Shown here: positions 1 through 8,951 of the stretch, piece after piece
How positions within the stretch are numbered: position 1 is the first letter of the stretch
Layout of the letters: each line of letters begins with the position of its first letter
Assembly (NCBI GenBank): GCA_016719615.1
Contig: JADJYQ010000001.1
Location: forward strand, 1,338,501 to 1,402,500
Direction of reading: 5' to 3'
Source: Saprospiraceae bacterium
GTDB taxonomy: Bacteria > Bacteroidota > Bacteroidia > Chitinophagales > Saprospiraceae
DNA length: 64,000 nt
Made by a program: the position numbers and the translations under genes
The notes under the pieces: generated by a model
What the model saw: only the letters and a program-made list of their open reading frames with translations
What the model was told of the DNA's origin: nothing
Database searches by the model: none

Positions 1-51
1 TGCTTTAATCATGAATCGGACTTAATTTAAAATGCCAGTCATTCAAAAATA

Positions 52-537
52 TTAAACATTTTGCAGACAAAGCATCTTTATTGCTGAAATGGCAGCTTCT
101 TCACCCTTGTTTCCGTATTTACCACCGGCCCTGTCAAGAGCTTGTTCTTCAGATAAAACTGTTAATACTCCAAAAATCACGGGATGCCCTGTTTCCAAAC
201 TCAATTGCATGATACCATGGGCAATTGCATGTGCAATATATTGATCATGGTCTGTTTCGCCTTTGATAATGCAACCTAAGCAAATTACTGCATTCACTTG
301 TTCGAATTCCAAAAGGCATTTTGCTGTTAAAGGAAGTTCAAAGGATCCTGGCGTTTTCCGGAGTTTAATATTCTCTGCAGGTATCCCATTTTGATGTAAA
401 GTCTGGAGACAACTTTGCAAAAGGCGATCGGTAATATGTTCATTCCATTGAGCAACGGCAATGCCATACGAGAATTTTCTGCTCTTAATAATTTCATCCT
501 GGCTTAATGATGAATGGCCTGGTAGTTTACCTGCCAT
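52..537 (-). CDS. ribH: 6,7-dimethyl-8-ribityllumazine synthase
   Basis: Catalyses the penultimate step of riboflavin synthesis: 5-amino-6-ribitylaminouracil plus 3,4-dihydroxybutanone 4-phosphate gives dimethylribityllumazine, in the cytoplasm. The 161-residue protein has normal family length and its signature blocks: PGSFELP (63-69), GETDH with the catalytic His97, HPVIFGVLT (118-126) and RAGGKYGNKGEEAA (136-149). It follows the TPR gene by 18 bp on the same strand and is probably co-transcribed with it. No other rib genes lie nearby. Confidence 0.97.
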   Translation of the reverse strand: MAGKLPGHSSLSQDEIIKSRKFSYGIAVAQWNEHITDRLLQSCLQTLHQNGIPAENIKLRKTPGSFELPLTAKCLLEFEQVNAVICLGCIIKGETDHDQYIAHAIAHGIMQLSLETGHPVIFGVLTVLSEEQALDRAGGKYGNKGEEAAISAIKMLCLQNV

Positions 538-555
538 TTGCTTCGAATCTAAACA

Positions 556-1269
556 TTACTCTAATGGAATGATATACTTATCAATACCATTGCCATCCGG
601 TGAATCAGGGTACTGATCTTTTATGGTTTTAAAAGCTTTTAAAGCCCCTTCTTTATCCCCTTGTTTTTGTCTAAGGGTGCCTAGTTTTTTCAAATAAGCA
701 GGTGTAAGTAATTCGTCATCACTGATAGAAACTGCTTTTTCATAAAAACTTAATGCCTTGTCAAAATCATTGAGTTCTGCATATGCATCTCCCAAAAGTC
801 CATTTTTGAGCACCGGCATTATATTACCTGAGGCACTGTAATCTTCGAAATAAGACTTAGCATCCTCAAATTTTCGGAGGTGCATACAACAAACCCCGGC
901 ATAATATTTAGCCAAATTGCCGGCATCTGTAGAGCCGTAATTTTCAGCAATTTCAGCAAATCCTGCAAATCCTCCACCCGGATTATTCAATGCCAGATCG
1001 AAGGAGTCTTTCTCAAACAAAAATTCAGCCTGGTACATTTGCTCCAAGGCTTCTTTGTTTTTCGGTTCCTGATACATGTATTTAAATAATAACCAAGCTC
1101 CAATGATGAGTACCAAGCCTCCAAAAACGCCTAGTATGATGAGTCTGTATTTTTCGAAAAAATCTTCAGCATGATGTTTAACTTCGCTGATGTCGAGTAA
1201 TGTATCATCTTTTCCTCCGGTTGAACTCACTTTTTTAGGTGTAACATGCGAACGGTAGCCTCTAGCCAT
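556..1269 (-). CDS. Membrane-anchored tetratricopeptide repeat protein
   Basis: A 237-residue protein with a charged cytoplasmic N-terminus, one membrane segment at about 43-63, and a C-terminal part (about 75-235) of TPR-like helical pairs, for example NDFDKALSFYEKAVSI and GDKEGALKAFKTI. The architecture resembles YfgM/BamD-type TPR proteins that hold partner proteins at the membrane, but no specific function can be read. A TPR gene next to ribH and recF is, from general knowledge, a recurring arrangement in Bacteroidota. Probably one transcript with ribH from a -7 element at 1302-1309. Confidence 0.85.
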   Translation of the reverse strand: MARGYRSHVTPKKVSSTGGKDDTLLDISEVKHHAEDFFEKYRLIILGVFGGLVLIIGAWLLFKYMYQEPKNKEALEQMYQAEFLFEKDSFDLALNNPGGGFAGFAEIAENYGSTDAGNLAKYYAGVCCMHLRKFEDAKSYFEDYSASGNIMPVLKNGLLGDAYAELNDFDKALSFYEKAVSISDDELLTPAYLKKLGTLRQKQGDKEGALKAFKTIKDQYPDSPDGNGIDKYIIPLE

Positions 1270-1301
1270 ATATGCTTTGTTTAGGTTTTTTAAAAACTGG
1301 G

Positions 1302-1309
1302 CAAAAATA
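1302..1309 (-). promoter_or_regulatory. -7 element of the TPR-ribH promoter
   Basis: On the minus strand this is TATTTTTG followed by CCC, matching the Bacteroidota -7 consensus TAnnTTTG, 33 bp before the TPR start codon. No TTTG -33 box sits at the expected 19-bp spacing, so the call rests on the -7 element and position alone. Confidence 0.5.
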
Positions 1310-1358
1310 ATACAGTCCAGCCAATTAAAATTGGGAATTATTCACTTCTCATATGAAA

Positions 1359-2369
1359 CTAATCCATAATAAAAGGATAGTCTGCTTGCGTGTAATTATC
1401 TTCATATAGATCAGCTTCCAATGGGAAAGCTGAATTTTCAGCAAATTGCACAGCTTCATCCATTTCTAGTTTGACCTGTTCCTGGATATCAGCTAATTGT
1501 TTGTCTGTAAATGTTTTAGAACTGAGAATTGCGTTCTCAACGACGATCAAAGGATCAATGGATTTGTAATATTCAACTTCTTCTTTGCTTCGATAAGTTG
1601 CAGGATCAGAAACTGAATGTCCGCGATAGCGGTAAGTCTTGATTTCCAGGAAATAAGGCCCTTTTCCGGCTCTGATATGATCAGCAGCCCGACTCACAGC
1701 TTCATGAACGGGTGCTGGATGCATCCCATCAACTGATTCGGAGGGCATATCAAAAGCAAGTCCAATTTTATACAGGTCTTCAACATTGCTGGTTCGTTCT
1801 ACCGAGGTGCCCATTGCATATCCGTTGTTTTCGACGATGTACAATACCGGAAGTTTCCAGTTCATGGCCATATTGAAAGATTCAAACAGGGCTCCTTGCC
1901 TCGCGGCACCGTCTCCAAACATCGTAACGCAAAGATTTTCGGTGCCTTTGTATTGTTCGGCAAAGGCAATTCCTGTGCCAATGGGTATTTGTGCGCCCAC
2001 GATGCCATTTCCTCCAAAAAATCGATGTTCTTTTGAAAAGAAGTGCATGGATCCGCCTTTCCCTTTTACACAGCCATCCGTGCGGCCAAAAAGTTCTGCC
2101 ATACAGGAATTTGCAGATAAGCCTCTGGCTAAAGCAAGTCCATGTTGTCGATAACCCGTTATCATAGCGTCTTGCGGACGTATGGCTGACATGATTCCAG
2201 CGGCAACAGCTTCCTGACCTATGTAAACATGGCAAAAGCCTCTAATCTTTTGTTGAGAATACATCATGAGGGTTTTTTCCTCAAAACGTCTGATCCTGAG
2301 CATCGTTCGGTACCAGTGGTCCCAAATTTCTTTCGGATAATTCGTTGGTATGTTCTTTTTAGCAGGCAT
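1359..2369 (-). CDS. pdhA: Pyruvate dehydrogenase E1 component, alpha subunit
   Basis: Thiamine-diphosphate-dependent decarboxylase subunit of the pyruvate dehydrogenase complex (pyruvate to acetyl-CoA), acting as a heterotetramer with E1 beta. The 336 residues carry the thiamine-diphosphate motif GDG (152-154) through NNG (181-183), the HVYIGQEAVAAG block (47-58) and GHSVSDPATYR. Length is normal for the heterotetrameric type. E1 beta, E2 and E3 genes are not adjacent, so the complex must be encoded in more than one place. A branched-chain 2-oxoacid E1 alpha is the main alternative, but overall similarity favours pyruvate. Confidence 0.93.
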   Translation of the reverse strand: MPAKKNIPTNYPKEIWDHWYRTMLRIRRFEEKTLMMYSQQKIRGFCHVYIGQEAVAAGIMSAIRPQDAMITGYRQHGLALARGLSANSCMAELFGRTDGCVKGKGGSMHFFSKEHRFFGGNGIVGAQIPIGTGIAFAEQYKGTENLCVTMFGDGAARQGALFESFNMAMNWKLPVLYIVENNGYAMGTSVERTSNVEDLYKIGLAFDMPSESVDGMHPAPVHEAVSRAADHIRAGKGPYFLEIKTYRYRGHSVSDPATYRSKEEVEYYKSIDPLIVVENAILSSKTFTDKQLADIQEQVKLEMDEAVQFAENSAFPLEADLYEDNYTQADYPFIMD

Positions 2370-2410
2370 CAGTATTTAGATTTCAAAACTAACATATTGA
2401 AAAGCAAGGC

Positions 2411-2418
2411 AAAAATAG
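2411..2418 (-). promoter_or_regulatory. -7 element of the pdhA promoter
   Basis: Minus-strand TATTTTTG followed by CC, 41 bp upstream of the pdhA start in the short gap after the S9 peptidase gene. It matches TAnnTTTG; no -33 TTTG is visible at 19 bp. It suggests pdhA is transcribed separately from the peptidase gene. Confidence 0.5.
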
Positions 2419-2444
2419 TTTAAAATGCAATAGTGCTTACCAGT

Positions 2445-4460
2445 TTATAAGGTCTCATTTAACCAACGAAAAAATTCCTTTTGCCATACCAAGCCATTTT
2501 GGATTTTTAATACATGATGTCCTTCATCGGGGATGTAGAGCATTCTAGACTTTAAATTTTTTAATCGCGCAGCAGTAAAAGCCTCAAAAGCCTGCGTATC
2601 CGGAATTCTATAATCTCTTCCGCCTTGTATAATCATGATTGGGGTATCCCATTTGTTTATGAGTTTGTGTGGAGATTGCTTTGTGTAAATTAGTTCATTC
2701 TTTTTATCCCAATAAGGTCCTTTAAGATCCCAGTTTGCGAAAAACAATTCTTCTGTACTTGCATACCAGGATTCTAGATTGTAAGTGCCACAATGGGATA
2801 CAAAAGACTTAAATCTTTTTTCATGCAATCCTGCAAGCATAAATACCGAATAACCGCCAAAGCTTGCGCCAACAGCAGCTCTTCTATTTAAATCGACGTA
2901 TCGTTTTGCTGATATTTGATCGATTGCAGATAAATAGTCTTTCATACATTGTCCACCCCAATCTCCCGAAATTTGTTCATTCCACTGGCTGCCCCAACCT
3001 GGCATTCCCCGGCGATTAGGCGCTACAACGATATAACCTTTGGCTGCCATTAACTGAAAATTCCATCGAAACGAGTAAAATTGACTTAATGCAGATTGAG
3101 GTCCTCCCTGGCAATAAAGCAGGGTAGGGTATTTTTTAGTGGAATCAAATCCGGGCGGAAAAATGACCCACGAAAGCATATCTTTTCCATCAGTTGTTTT
3201 AATCCAATGCTTTTCAATCGGACTCAATTGCAAAAGTTTATATACATCAGCATTAACCTGTGTGAGGGCTCTACTCTGGCCTGTCTGAATATCAACAGCG
3301 AATATTTCAGCTGCATGATTCATATCTGTTCTTGAACATATCAATTCATTTTTTACGACCCCAATGATCCCATTATAGTCATGATCTGTTTTTGTAATCT
3401 GGCGAAAACGGATTGCAGGATTCTGACTTAAATCCAGATCCCAGACCATTTCAAATAGTTGAATGCTTCCTCTGTAAGGCACATTGCAAAAAATCGATTT
3501 TGAGTCAGGACTCCACTGGTAGTGATTAATAGTCTCATCCCAGGAATTTGTAAGGGTATATTTTTTTCGCGAACTTAATTCCATGATGATGAGATTGTTC
3601 TTGTCAGCTTCATAACCATCTCGTCCCATGCTCAACCATGCGAGGAATCGTCCATCTGGAGAAAACCTGGGCTCTTTGTCGTATCCGGGCATCCCTTCAG
3701 AGATATTTACGGTCTCATTACTTTCGGGATTGTATAAATAAATCTCTGAATTGGTGCTTATTGCGTAGTCCTTTCCCTTCTTTTTTACACAAACATAGGC
3801 TAACCATTTGCTGTCGGCACTCCAGGACAAATCATCCAGGCCTCCAAAAGGAGAAGTAGGCGCATTAAAGGGTTCACCGGGCATTATGTCTGATTCCTGT
3901 TGGATCCCATCGGGTGTGAGTTTGCCGATAAATAAGTGGTTATAAGATCCGTCTTCCCAATCCTTCCAGTGCCTGAACATAAGGTCATCGAAAATCATAG
4001 CTGTAGATTTATCGAGATCCGGATAATAATCAGATTTGATTTTATCTATTTTGACACTTCTTGAAAAGGCAATCATTTTACCGTTTGGCGAAGGCATTAG
4101 ATTGGAATATTCAAGATTTTGGATCCCGAGGTTCCTTTGAACCAAATCGTGAAATACCTGCCCATCTTTAGAGTACATCAGGTTGCCGCCGCCATCAAAA
4201 CACACATTGCCTGCATAATTCTTCGCATCAGATACCAATTGACTGTTACCACCTTGAATTCCAAGCATGTAGAGTTGAGTTTGGCTTTTGTTGGATTCTT
4301 TGTCGTACCGGCTTACACTGTAAAATAAAGATTTACCATCTTTAGAAATGGCTTCACCATTCACACGACCCAATGACCAAAGGATATCTTCAGTCATCAA
4401 ACTTTGGGAAAAACCATTTAGGGTGAATAGAAAAAATAATAGACAATATTTAAATTTCAT
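2445..4460 (-). CDS. S9 family prolyl oligopeptidase / acylaminoacyl-peptidase-like, exported
   Basis: A 671-residue serine peptidase with a cleavable signal peptide (first 18 residues, ending GFSQ), a beta-propeller of PD40/WD40-like repeats (about 30-400) and a C-terminal alpha/beta-hydrolase domain. The triad is visible: Ser533 in GASFGGYS, Asp616 in GGRDYRIP and His648 in DEGHH. Such enzymes trim short peptides in the periplasm. The gene is divergent from recF and stands alone. Dipeptidyl-peptidase and acylaminoacyl-peptidase activities cannot be separated from sequence alone. Confidence 0.92.
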   Translation of the reverse strand: MKFKYCLLFFLFTLNGFSQSLMTEDILWSLGRVNGEAISKDGKSLFYSVSRYDKESNKSQTQLYMLGIQGGNSQLVSDAKNYAGNVCFDGGGNLMYSKDGQVFHDLVQRNLGIQNLEYSNLMPSPNGKMIAFSRSVKIDKIKSDYYPDLDKSTAMIFDDLMFRHWKDWEDGSYNHLFIGKLTPDGIQQESDIMPGEPFNAPTSPFGGLDDLSWSADSKWLAYVCVKKKGKDYAISTNSEIYLYNPESNETVNISEGMPGYDKEPRFSPDGRFLAWLSMGRDGYEADKNNLIIMELSSRKKYTLTNSWDETINHYQWSPDSKSIFCNVPYRGSIQLFEMVWDLDLSQNPAIRFRQITKTDHDYNGIIGVVKNELICSRTDMNHAAEIFAVDIQTGQSRALTQVNADVYKLLQLSPIEKHWIKTTDGKDMLSWVIFPPGFDSTKKYPTLLYCQGGPQSALSQFYSFRWNFQLMAAKGYIVVAPNRRGMPGWGSQWNEQISGDWGGQCMKDYLSAIDQISAKRYVDLNRRAAVGASFGGYSVFMLAGLHEKRFKSFVSHCGTYNLESWYASTEELFFANWDLKGPYWDKKNELIYTKQSPHKLINKWDTPIMIIQGGRDYRIPDTQAFEAFTAARLKNLKSRMLYIPDEGHHVLKIQNGLVWQKEFFRWLNETL

Positions 4461-4595
4461 AGATAAAATTGAGCATCAAAAATAGTTGATTTTGGGAATC
4501 TCTTTTCGCTTAGATTTCTAAAGTAAGCGTTGGTTCATTTAGAATTCAGTGGTATTAGTCAGAGTTTGCCATATTTGTGAATTAATTGTCTTTCA

Positions 4596-5714
4596 TTGTT
4601 TATAAAGTCTCTTCATTTAACCCATTTTAAAAATTTTCAGGAACTCAAACTCGATTTAAGTCCGGGTTTTCATTTTATTTCGGGACAAAACGGAGCGGGC
4701 AAGTCTAATTTTCTGGATGCTATTTACTACCTGGCTTTGAGCAGAAGTTTCAGTTCAATACCCGATAAAGAACTCATCCATTATGGTAGGGATTTTATGA
4801 GAATAGAAGCATTGATAAATATTGAAGAGAGCCTGGAACATCTTGAAATTAAATACAAGCCACCACAGCTAAAGGAATGGATTTTAAATGGTAAAAAATA
4901 CGAAAAACTAACGGATCATATTGGGCTTATTCCAATTGCTTTGGTTGCACCGGATGATATTTATTTATTGATGCATTCCGCAGAAGCCCGAAGAAAATAT
5001 TTGAATCAGGTACTTGTTCAAACAGATCGCGAATATTTGCGAAGAAGCATCCATTATCAACAGTTTTTGAAACAAAGAAATGCTGCAGTTAAACAAATGA
5101 AAATTGCGGGGAAAATAGATCATGGCGTGCTGGATGCCTTAGATTATGGGCTTTCCGCTAATGGTGCTTATATTGTGAAATGTCGAAAAGAACTCATGGA
5201 TATTTTAAATCCGTGGGTCCAAGTATACATAACCAGAATTAGCAATGGAAGTCAAACGGGAGATCTAAAATATATTGCTGATGTGCCTTGCGATTTCGAA
5301 CAAGTACTTCGCGAATACCGTGAAAAAGATTATTTTTCGGGAAGAACCAATAAAGGAGTTCACAAAGATAAAATCGAATGTATGATGGGAGATTTTCCTA
5401 TCCATGGGGTGGGCTCACAAGGCCAATTAAAGACTTTTGTTTCTGCGATGAAACTTGCACAATATGCAATTATGAAATCCAAAAAAGGGAAGCAACCTAT
5501 TGTCTTGCTGGATGATATTTTTGCAAAATTAGATGAGGAAAGAGTGCAACAATTTATTGAAGTCTTGAATGAAGAGCAGATTACACAATGTTTTATTACT
5601 GACACGCACGTAGATCGTTCCAAATTATTAATGAAACGACTGCCTGGAAATGCCGAACTTTACAATGTTGTAAATGGAAACATTCAAAGAATTCCAAATA
5701 AGCAGGGAGGGTAA
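4596..5714 (+). CDS. recF: DNA replication and repair protein RecF
   Basis: An SMC-like ATPase that loads RecA with RecO/RecR at single-strand gaps. The 372 residues show the Walker A motif GQNGAGKS (30-37), the ABC-type signature region around GSQGQLKT, and Walker B VLLDD with the D-loop IFAKLDEER ending near residue 316. The start is a TTG codon: the family begins within a few residues of this point and the in-frame upstream sequence reaches a TGA at 4578 with no ATG. The DUF721 gene follows after 18 bp. Confidence 0.95.
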   Translation: MFIKSLHLTHFKNFQELKLDLSPGFHFISGQNGAGKSNFLDAIYYLALSRSFSSIPDKELIHYGRDFMRIEALINIEESLEHLEIKYKPPQLKEWILNGKKYEKLTDHIGLIPIALVAPDDIYLLMHSAEARRKYLNQVLVQTDREYLRRSIHYQQFLKQRNAAVKQMKIAGKIDHGVLDALDYGLSANGAYIVKCRKELMDILNPWVQVYITRISNGSQTGDLKYIADVPCDFEQVLREYREKDYFSGRTNKGVHKDKIECMMGDFPIHGVGSQGQLKTFVSAMKLAQYAIMKSKKGKQPIVLLDDIFAKLDEERVQQFIEVLNEEQITQCFITDTHVDRSKLLMKRLPGNAELYNVVNGNIQRIPNKQGG

Positions 5715-5732
5715 ATGTTAAAGTTTTAATAA

Positions 5733-6017
5733 ATGAGGAATGATGAAATTAAGCTAAATGACTTACTTAAGCAGTTTTCCAATCAGGAAAAACTTAAAAC
5801 CAAATTGACTCAAAAAAGGTTGGAACAAGCCTGGAAAGAAAGATTTAAGGATTTCGAAGCCTATACCCGAAAAATAAGATATTTTGAAGGTCAAATGACC
5901 GTAGAGTTAGACTCAGCAGTTTTGAGTAAAGAACTTTCCTATAGTATTAAGCTGATTATCAGACAATTAAATGAACACCTTGGAGAGGAGCTCATTAAGA
6001 GCCTGATCATACGGTAG
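5733..6017 (+). CDS. DUF721 / DciA-like protein
   Basis: A basic 94-residue protein of the DUF721 family: an N-terminal helical stretch rich in Lys and Gln, then the conserved core with the TVELDSAVLSKELSYSIKLI region. DUF721 includes DciA, which helps load the replicative helicase in bacteria lacking DnaC/DnaI. Its position 18 bp behind recF fits a replication/repair operon. The family match is convincing, but a DciA role in this organism is inference. Confidence 0.85.
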   Translation: MRNDEIKLNDLLKQFSNQEKLKTKLTQKRLEQAWKERFKDFEAYTRKIRYFEGQMTVELDSAVLSKELSYSIKLIIRQLNEHLGEELIKSLIIR

Positions 6018-6227
6018 ACTATTGTTCTTGCTCTGAGGTCTTCATTTGCAATAAAAACCAGCTGCACAAAAAGCAGAGTACACAGGTCGTAGCTATAATC
6101 ATATGAATGTATTTTGAGTTTTCTTAGTCACAAAGGTATATATATATTATTAATTTTAATAATATGTTTTTTTAAAAAATTTTAATCTATTTCAGGAAAT
6201 TTGCGTTTATAAATAAAACTTATTGCC

Positions 6228-7064
6228 ATGATGAAAAAAATTCTCGTTTTAATCCTTTCCGGATACTTATTTCCGGTATTTTCTCAAATTTCAGTACCGG
6301 CCCCTAGTCCAATGTGTAAAATTGAACAAAAATTGGGTTTAGGTACGGTGACTATTGAATACAGCCGTCCCGGTAAGAAGGACCGGATTGTTTTTGGAGA
6401 TCTGGTGCCTTATGGTAAAATGTGGAGGACCGGAGCTAATGCAGCCACTAAAATCACATTTAGTGACGATGTGGAATTTGGTGGTATCAAAGTAACCAAA
6501 GGAACTTATGCAATTTTTTCAATTCCCGGAGAATCCAATTGGGAAGTTATCTTGTACAGTGATGCTAATGTATCTGGTGTACCCCAAAATTATGACAAAA
6601 CCAAAGAAGTTGCTCATATTACTGTGGTTCCTGAGCTCATTCCTTATACTTTTGAAAATTTGATCTTTGACATCAATGATATTCGCAATGAATCTGCAAC
6701 CCTAAATTTGATTTGGGAAACTACTTTGCTCCCTATAAAATTGAAGTTTGATACAGATAGCAAAGTAATTGCTAGTATTGATAAAGTTCTTGCAGGACCT
6801 ACCAGCAATGATTATTATAATGCAGCCAGGTATTATTTCGATACCAAAAAAGATCAAAACCTTGCATTGCAATGGGCTCATAAATCCAATGAAATGGGAG
6901 CTACTTTTTGGAAATTGAGATTAGAATCTTTAATTCTTGCAGGATTAGGCAGGAAAATTGAGGCTATTGAAATTGCACAAAAATCAAAAGCCCTGTCAAT
7001 AGAAGCCAATAACGATGAATACGTTAAAATGAATGAACGCTCTATCCAGGAATGGAGTAATTAA
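6228..7064 (+). CDS. DUF2911 domain exported protein
   Basis: A 278-residue protein with a signal peptide (about 1-19, ending FPVFSQ) and a DUF2911 domain at about 25-165, recognised from IEYSRPGKKDR, MWRTGANAAT and KGTYAIFSIP. The last hundred residues look helical and TPR-like. DUF2911 is common in Bacteroidota and has no assigned biochemical function. The gene is monocistronic, ending at a strong intrinsic terminator 27 bp downstream. Confidence 0.88.
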   Translation: MMKKILVLILSGYLFPVFSQISVPAPSPMCKIEQKLGLGTVTIEYSRPGKKDRIVFGDLVPYGKMWRTGANAATKITFSDDVEFGGIKVTKGTYAIFSIPGESNWEVILYSDANVSGVPQNYDKTKEVAHITVVPELIPYTFENLIFDINDIRNESATLNLIWETTLLPIKLKFDTDSKVIASIDKVLAGPTSNDYYNAARYYFDTKKDQNLALQWAHKSNEMGATFWKLRLESLILAGLGRKIEAIEIAQKSKALSIEANNDEYVKMNERSIQEWSN

Positions 7065-7090
7065 AAAATAAGAATTAAATATTAAGAAAT

Positions 7091-7128
7091 AAAGCCTCAA
7101 TGAGTAACGCGCTTATTGGGGCTTTTTT
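7091..7128 (+). terminator. Intrinsic terminator after the DUF2911 gene
   Basis: An 11-bp stem (AAAGCCTCAAT at 7091-7101 with ATTGGGGCTTT at 7115-7125, one G-T pair), a 13-nt loop, then a T run to 7128. The other strand also carries A/T-rich flanks, so it may serve the convergent symporter gene ending at 7147 as well. Confidence 0.85.
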
Positions 7129-7146
7129 ATTGATATCCCTGTTCGC

Positions 7147-8817
7147 TTACCGTCCATGAAGTTTTGCTTCGTCTTTTCGAAAATATTGCAAGCTACTAGC
7201 TAGTCCCATGACAATGCCACAGCTGATCACATTATACCACAGGAAACCTAGATCTGAAAAACAAAACAATAAGATAGTGACTGTTTGGGCAACCAGTGCT
7301 GCCGGAAAAACTGCTTTGCTCTCTACATTTTTCAAATAAAAGGCAGTTAAAAATATTCCCAATACAGTTCCATAAAATAAAGATCCTACGATATTGATAA
7401 ACTGAATCAGGTTTTCAAAAAGTTGTGCATACATTGCAAAACAAATGGCGATTACGCCCCATACACTCGTTAGAATGCGAGACCAGCCGAGTTCAGAAAA
7501 TTTAGAATACCATTGAGGAAAAGATCGCTTCATAATGTCTACTGTACTCGTACCCGACAGCGCATTGAGCTCTGCCGAAATAGAAGACATAGCAGCGCAC
7601 AAAATAACAGCAATCATCAAACCAATAAATCCTTTTGGTAAATGATGAATAATGTAATGTAGAAAAACATAATCGCGATCATTTTTTTCCTCATTTTTTA
7701 AATGTTCTCCAACATATTGTTCTACTTCAGTTTTTAAAAGTTGACGTTGTTCTTGTAAGTTCGATAACTTTTCGCGAAGCATGCTTTTGTCTGTGATTCC
7801 CTGCAACGATTGTATTTGGTAATGAATGCTGTCATTCTTTGATTGCCAAACATTCCAGGCTGAAGTATGCTGTTCTTTTAAAGCGCTTGTGACTTTATCA
7901 TTAAAATGGATTGGAGTAGTCTGAAACTGATACACCACAAACAATACCACTCCACAAAGCAAAATAAAAACCTGCATCGGAATTTTAAGGATGCCATTCA
8001 TAATCAAACCCATGCGACTTTCCTTAATGTTTTTGCCTGCCAAATAGCGTTGAACCTGCGATTGATCAGTGCCAAAGTAAGCCAAAGCCAGGAAAAATCC
8101 ACCGGTTATTCCTGCCCAAAAATTATAGCGATTATTAAAATCCAAACTAAAATCTACCGCTTCAGTCCGGCCCGACCAGGAAGCAATTTCAAGTGTATCT
8201 ACAAAATTTATATGGACAGGAAGCTCATTGAGCATATAATAAAAAATGAAAACCATCCCTGCAAAAATCACAAACAGTTGTTGTAATTGTGTTTTAGTAA
8301 CTGCGGCTGCACCACCACTTACGGTATACAGGATGACTCCTATGCCACTAATGATATGCGTCCATTGAAGATTCCAGCCAAATACGGTAGACAAAATGAT
8401 ACTGGGCGCATACAAAGTAATGCCTGCGGCTAAGCCTCTTTGAATTAAAAAGATAATAGCTGCAAAAGTCCGCGTTCGATAATCAAACCTTTGTTCCAGA
8501 TATTCATAGGCAGTAAGTACTTTCAGATGATAAAACCTTGGAATAAAAGAAATACAAATAACGATCATTGCTAATGGAAGTCCAAAGTAAAACTGTACAA
8601 AGCGAAGTCCATCTGAAAAGCCTTGGCCCGTTGTTGAAATAAAAGTTATTGCACTTGCTTGTGTTGCCATCACCGTAAATCCTACCATCCACCACTGACT
8701 CGTCTGATCTCCCAAAATGAATTCTTGAAGACTGTTTTGTTTTCGGGTTTTTAAAACACCGTAAATGACAATGAGTCCGAGAACTCCGAGTAATACGATC
8801 CAGTCTAATGTACTCAA
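7147..8817 (-). CDS. Sodium:solute symporter (SSS family)
   Basis: A 556-residue polytopic inner-membrane protein of the SSS/SglT superfamily, with hydrophobic segments throughout and family blocks such as TAYEYLEQRF and YFGTDQSQVQRYL. A hydrophilic insert of about 80 residues (roughly 300-375, predicted coiled) interrupts the membrane segments. The start is a TTG that overlaps the TGA of the upstream 45-residue gene (sequence ATTGA), implying translational coupling. Behind a PIG-L deacetylase, it plausibly imports a sugar or amino-sugar product, but the substrate is unknown. Confidence 0.92.
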   Translation of the reverse strand: MSTLDWIVLLGVLGLIVIYGVLKTRKQNSLQEFILGDQTSQWWMVGFTVMATQASAITFISTTGQGFSDGLRFVQFYFGLPLAMIVICISFIPRFYHLKVLTAYEYLEQRFDYRTRTFAAIIFLIQRGLAAGITLYAPSIILSTVFGWNLQWTHIISGIGVILYTVSGGAAAVTKTQLQQLFVIFAGMVFIFYYMLNELPVHINFVDTLEIASWSGRTEAVDFSLDFNNRYNFWAGITGGFFLALAYFGTDQSQVQRYLAGKNIKESRMGLIMNGILKIPMQVFILLCGVVLFVVYQFQTTPIHFNDKVTSALKEQHTSAWNVWQSKNDSIHYQIQSLQGITDKSMLREKLSNLQEQRQLLKTEVEQYVGEHLKNEEKNDRDYVFLHYIIHHLPKGFIGLMIAVILCAAMSSISAELNALSGTSTVDIMKRSFPQWYSKFSELGWSRILTSVWGVIAICFAMYAQLFENLIQFINIVGSLFYGTVLGIFLTAFYLKNVESKAVFPAALVAQTVTILLFCFSDLGFLWYNVISCGIVMGLASSLQYFRKDEAKLHGR

Positions 8818-8951
8818 TACTTTTCTGTTTTATAAAATGCTTCCTGAGCTTTTGGAAATTTACATGATAATCCACGTAAGATTAAAACATATATGATTAG
8901 CATTAAGATGACCACAGCATAGTATCTATTCCAATTTAAGGCTGTTTTCAT
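8814..8951 (-). CDS. 45-residue single-span membrane peptide
   Basis: A small ORF between the deacetylase and the symporter. It starts MKTALNWNRYYAVV, has one hydrophobic segment at about 11-26 (rich in I, L, V, Y) and a basic/polar C-terminus ending KTEKY. Its ATG overlaps the deacetylase stop by one base (TAATG), and its TGA overlaps the symporter TTG start by two bases (ATTGA). That packing is what a genuine coupled gene would show. The function is unknown; an accessory subunit of the symporter is a reasonable guess only. Confidence 0.7.
   Translation of the reverse strand: MKTALNWNRYYAVVILMLIIYVLILRGLSCKFPKAQEAFYKTEKY

Noticed and set aside
6019..6102. 27-residue hydrophobic minus-strand ORF after DUF721
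   Set aside because: It has one hydrophobic stretch, but no coupling to a neighbour and no recognisable homology; too short to claim.
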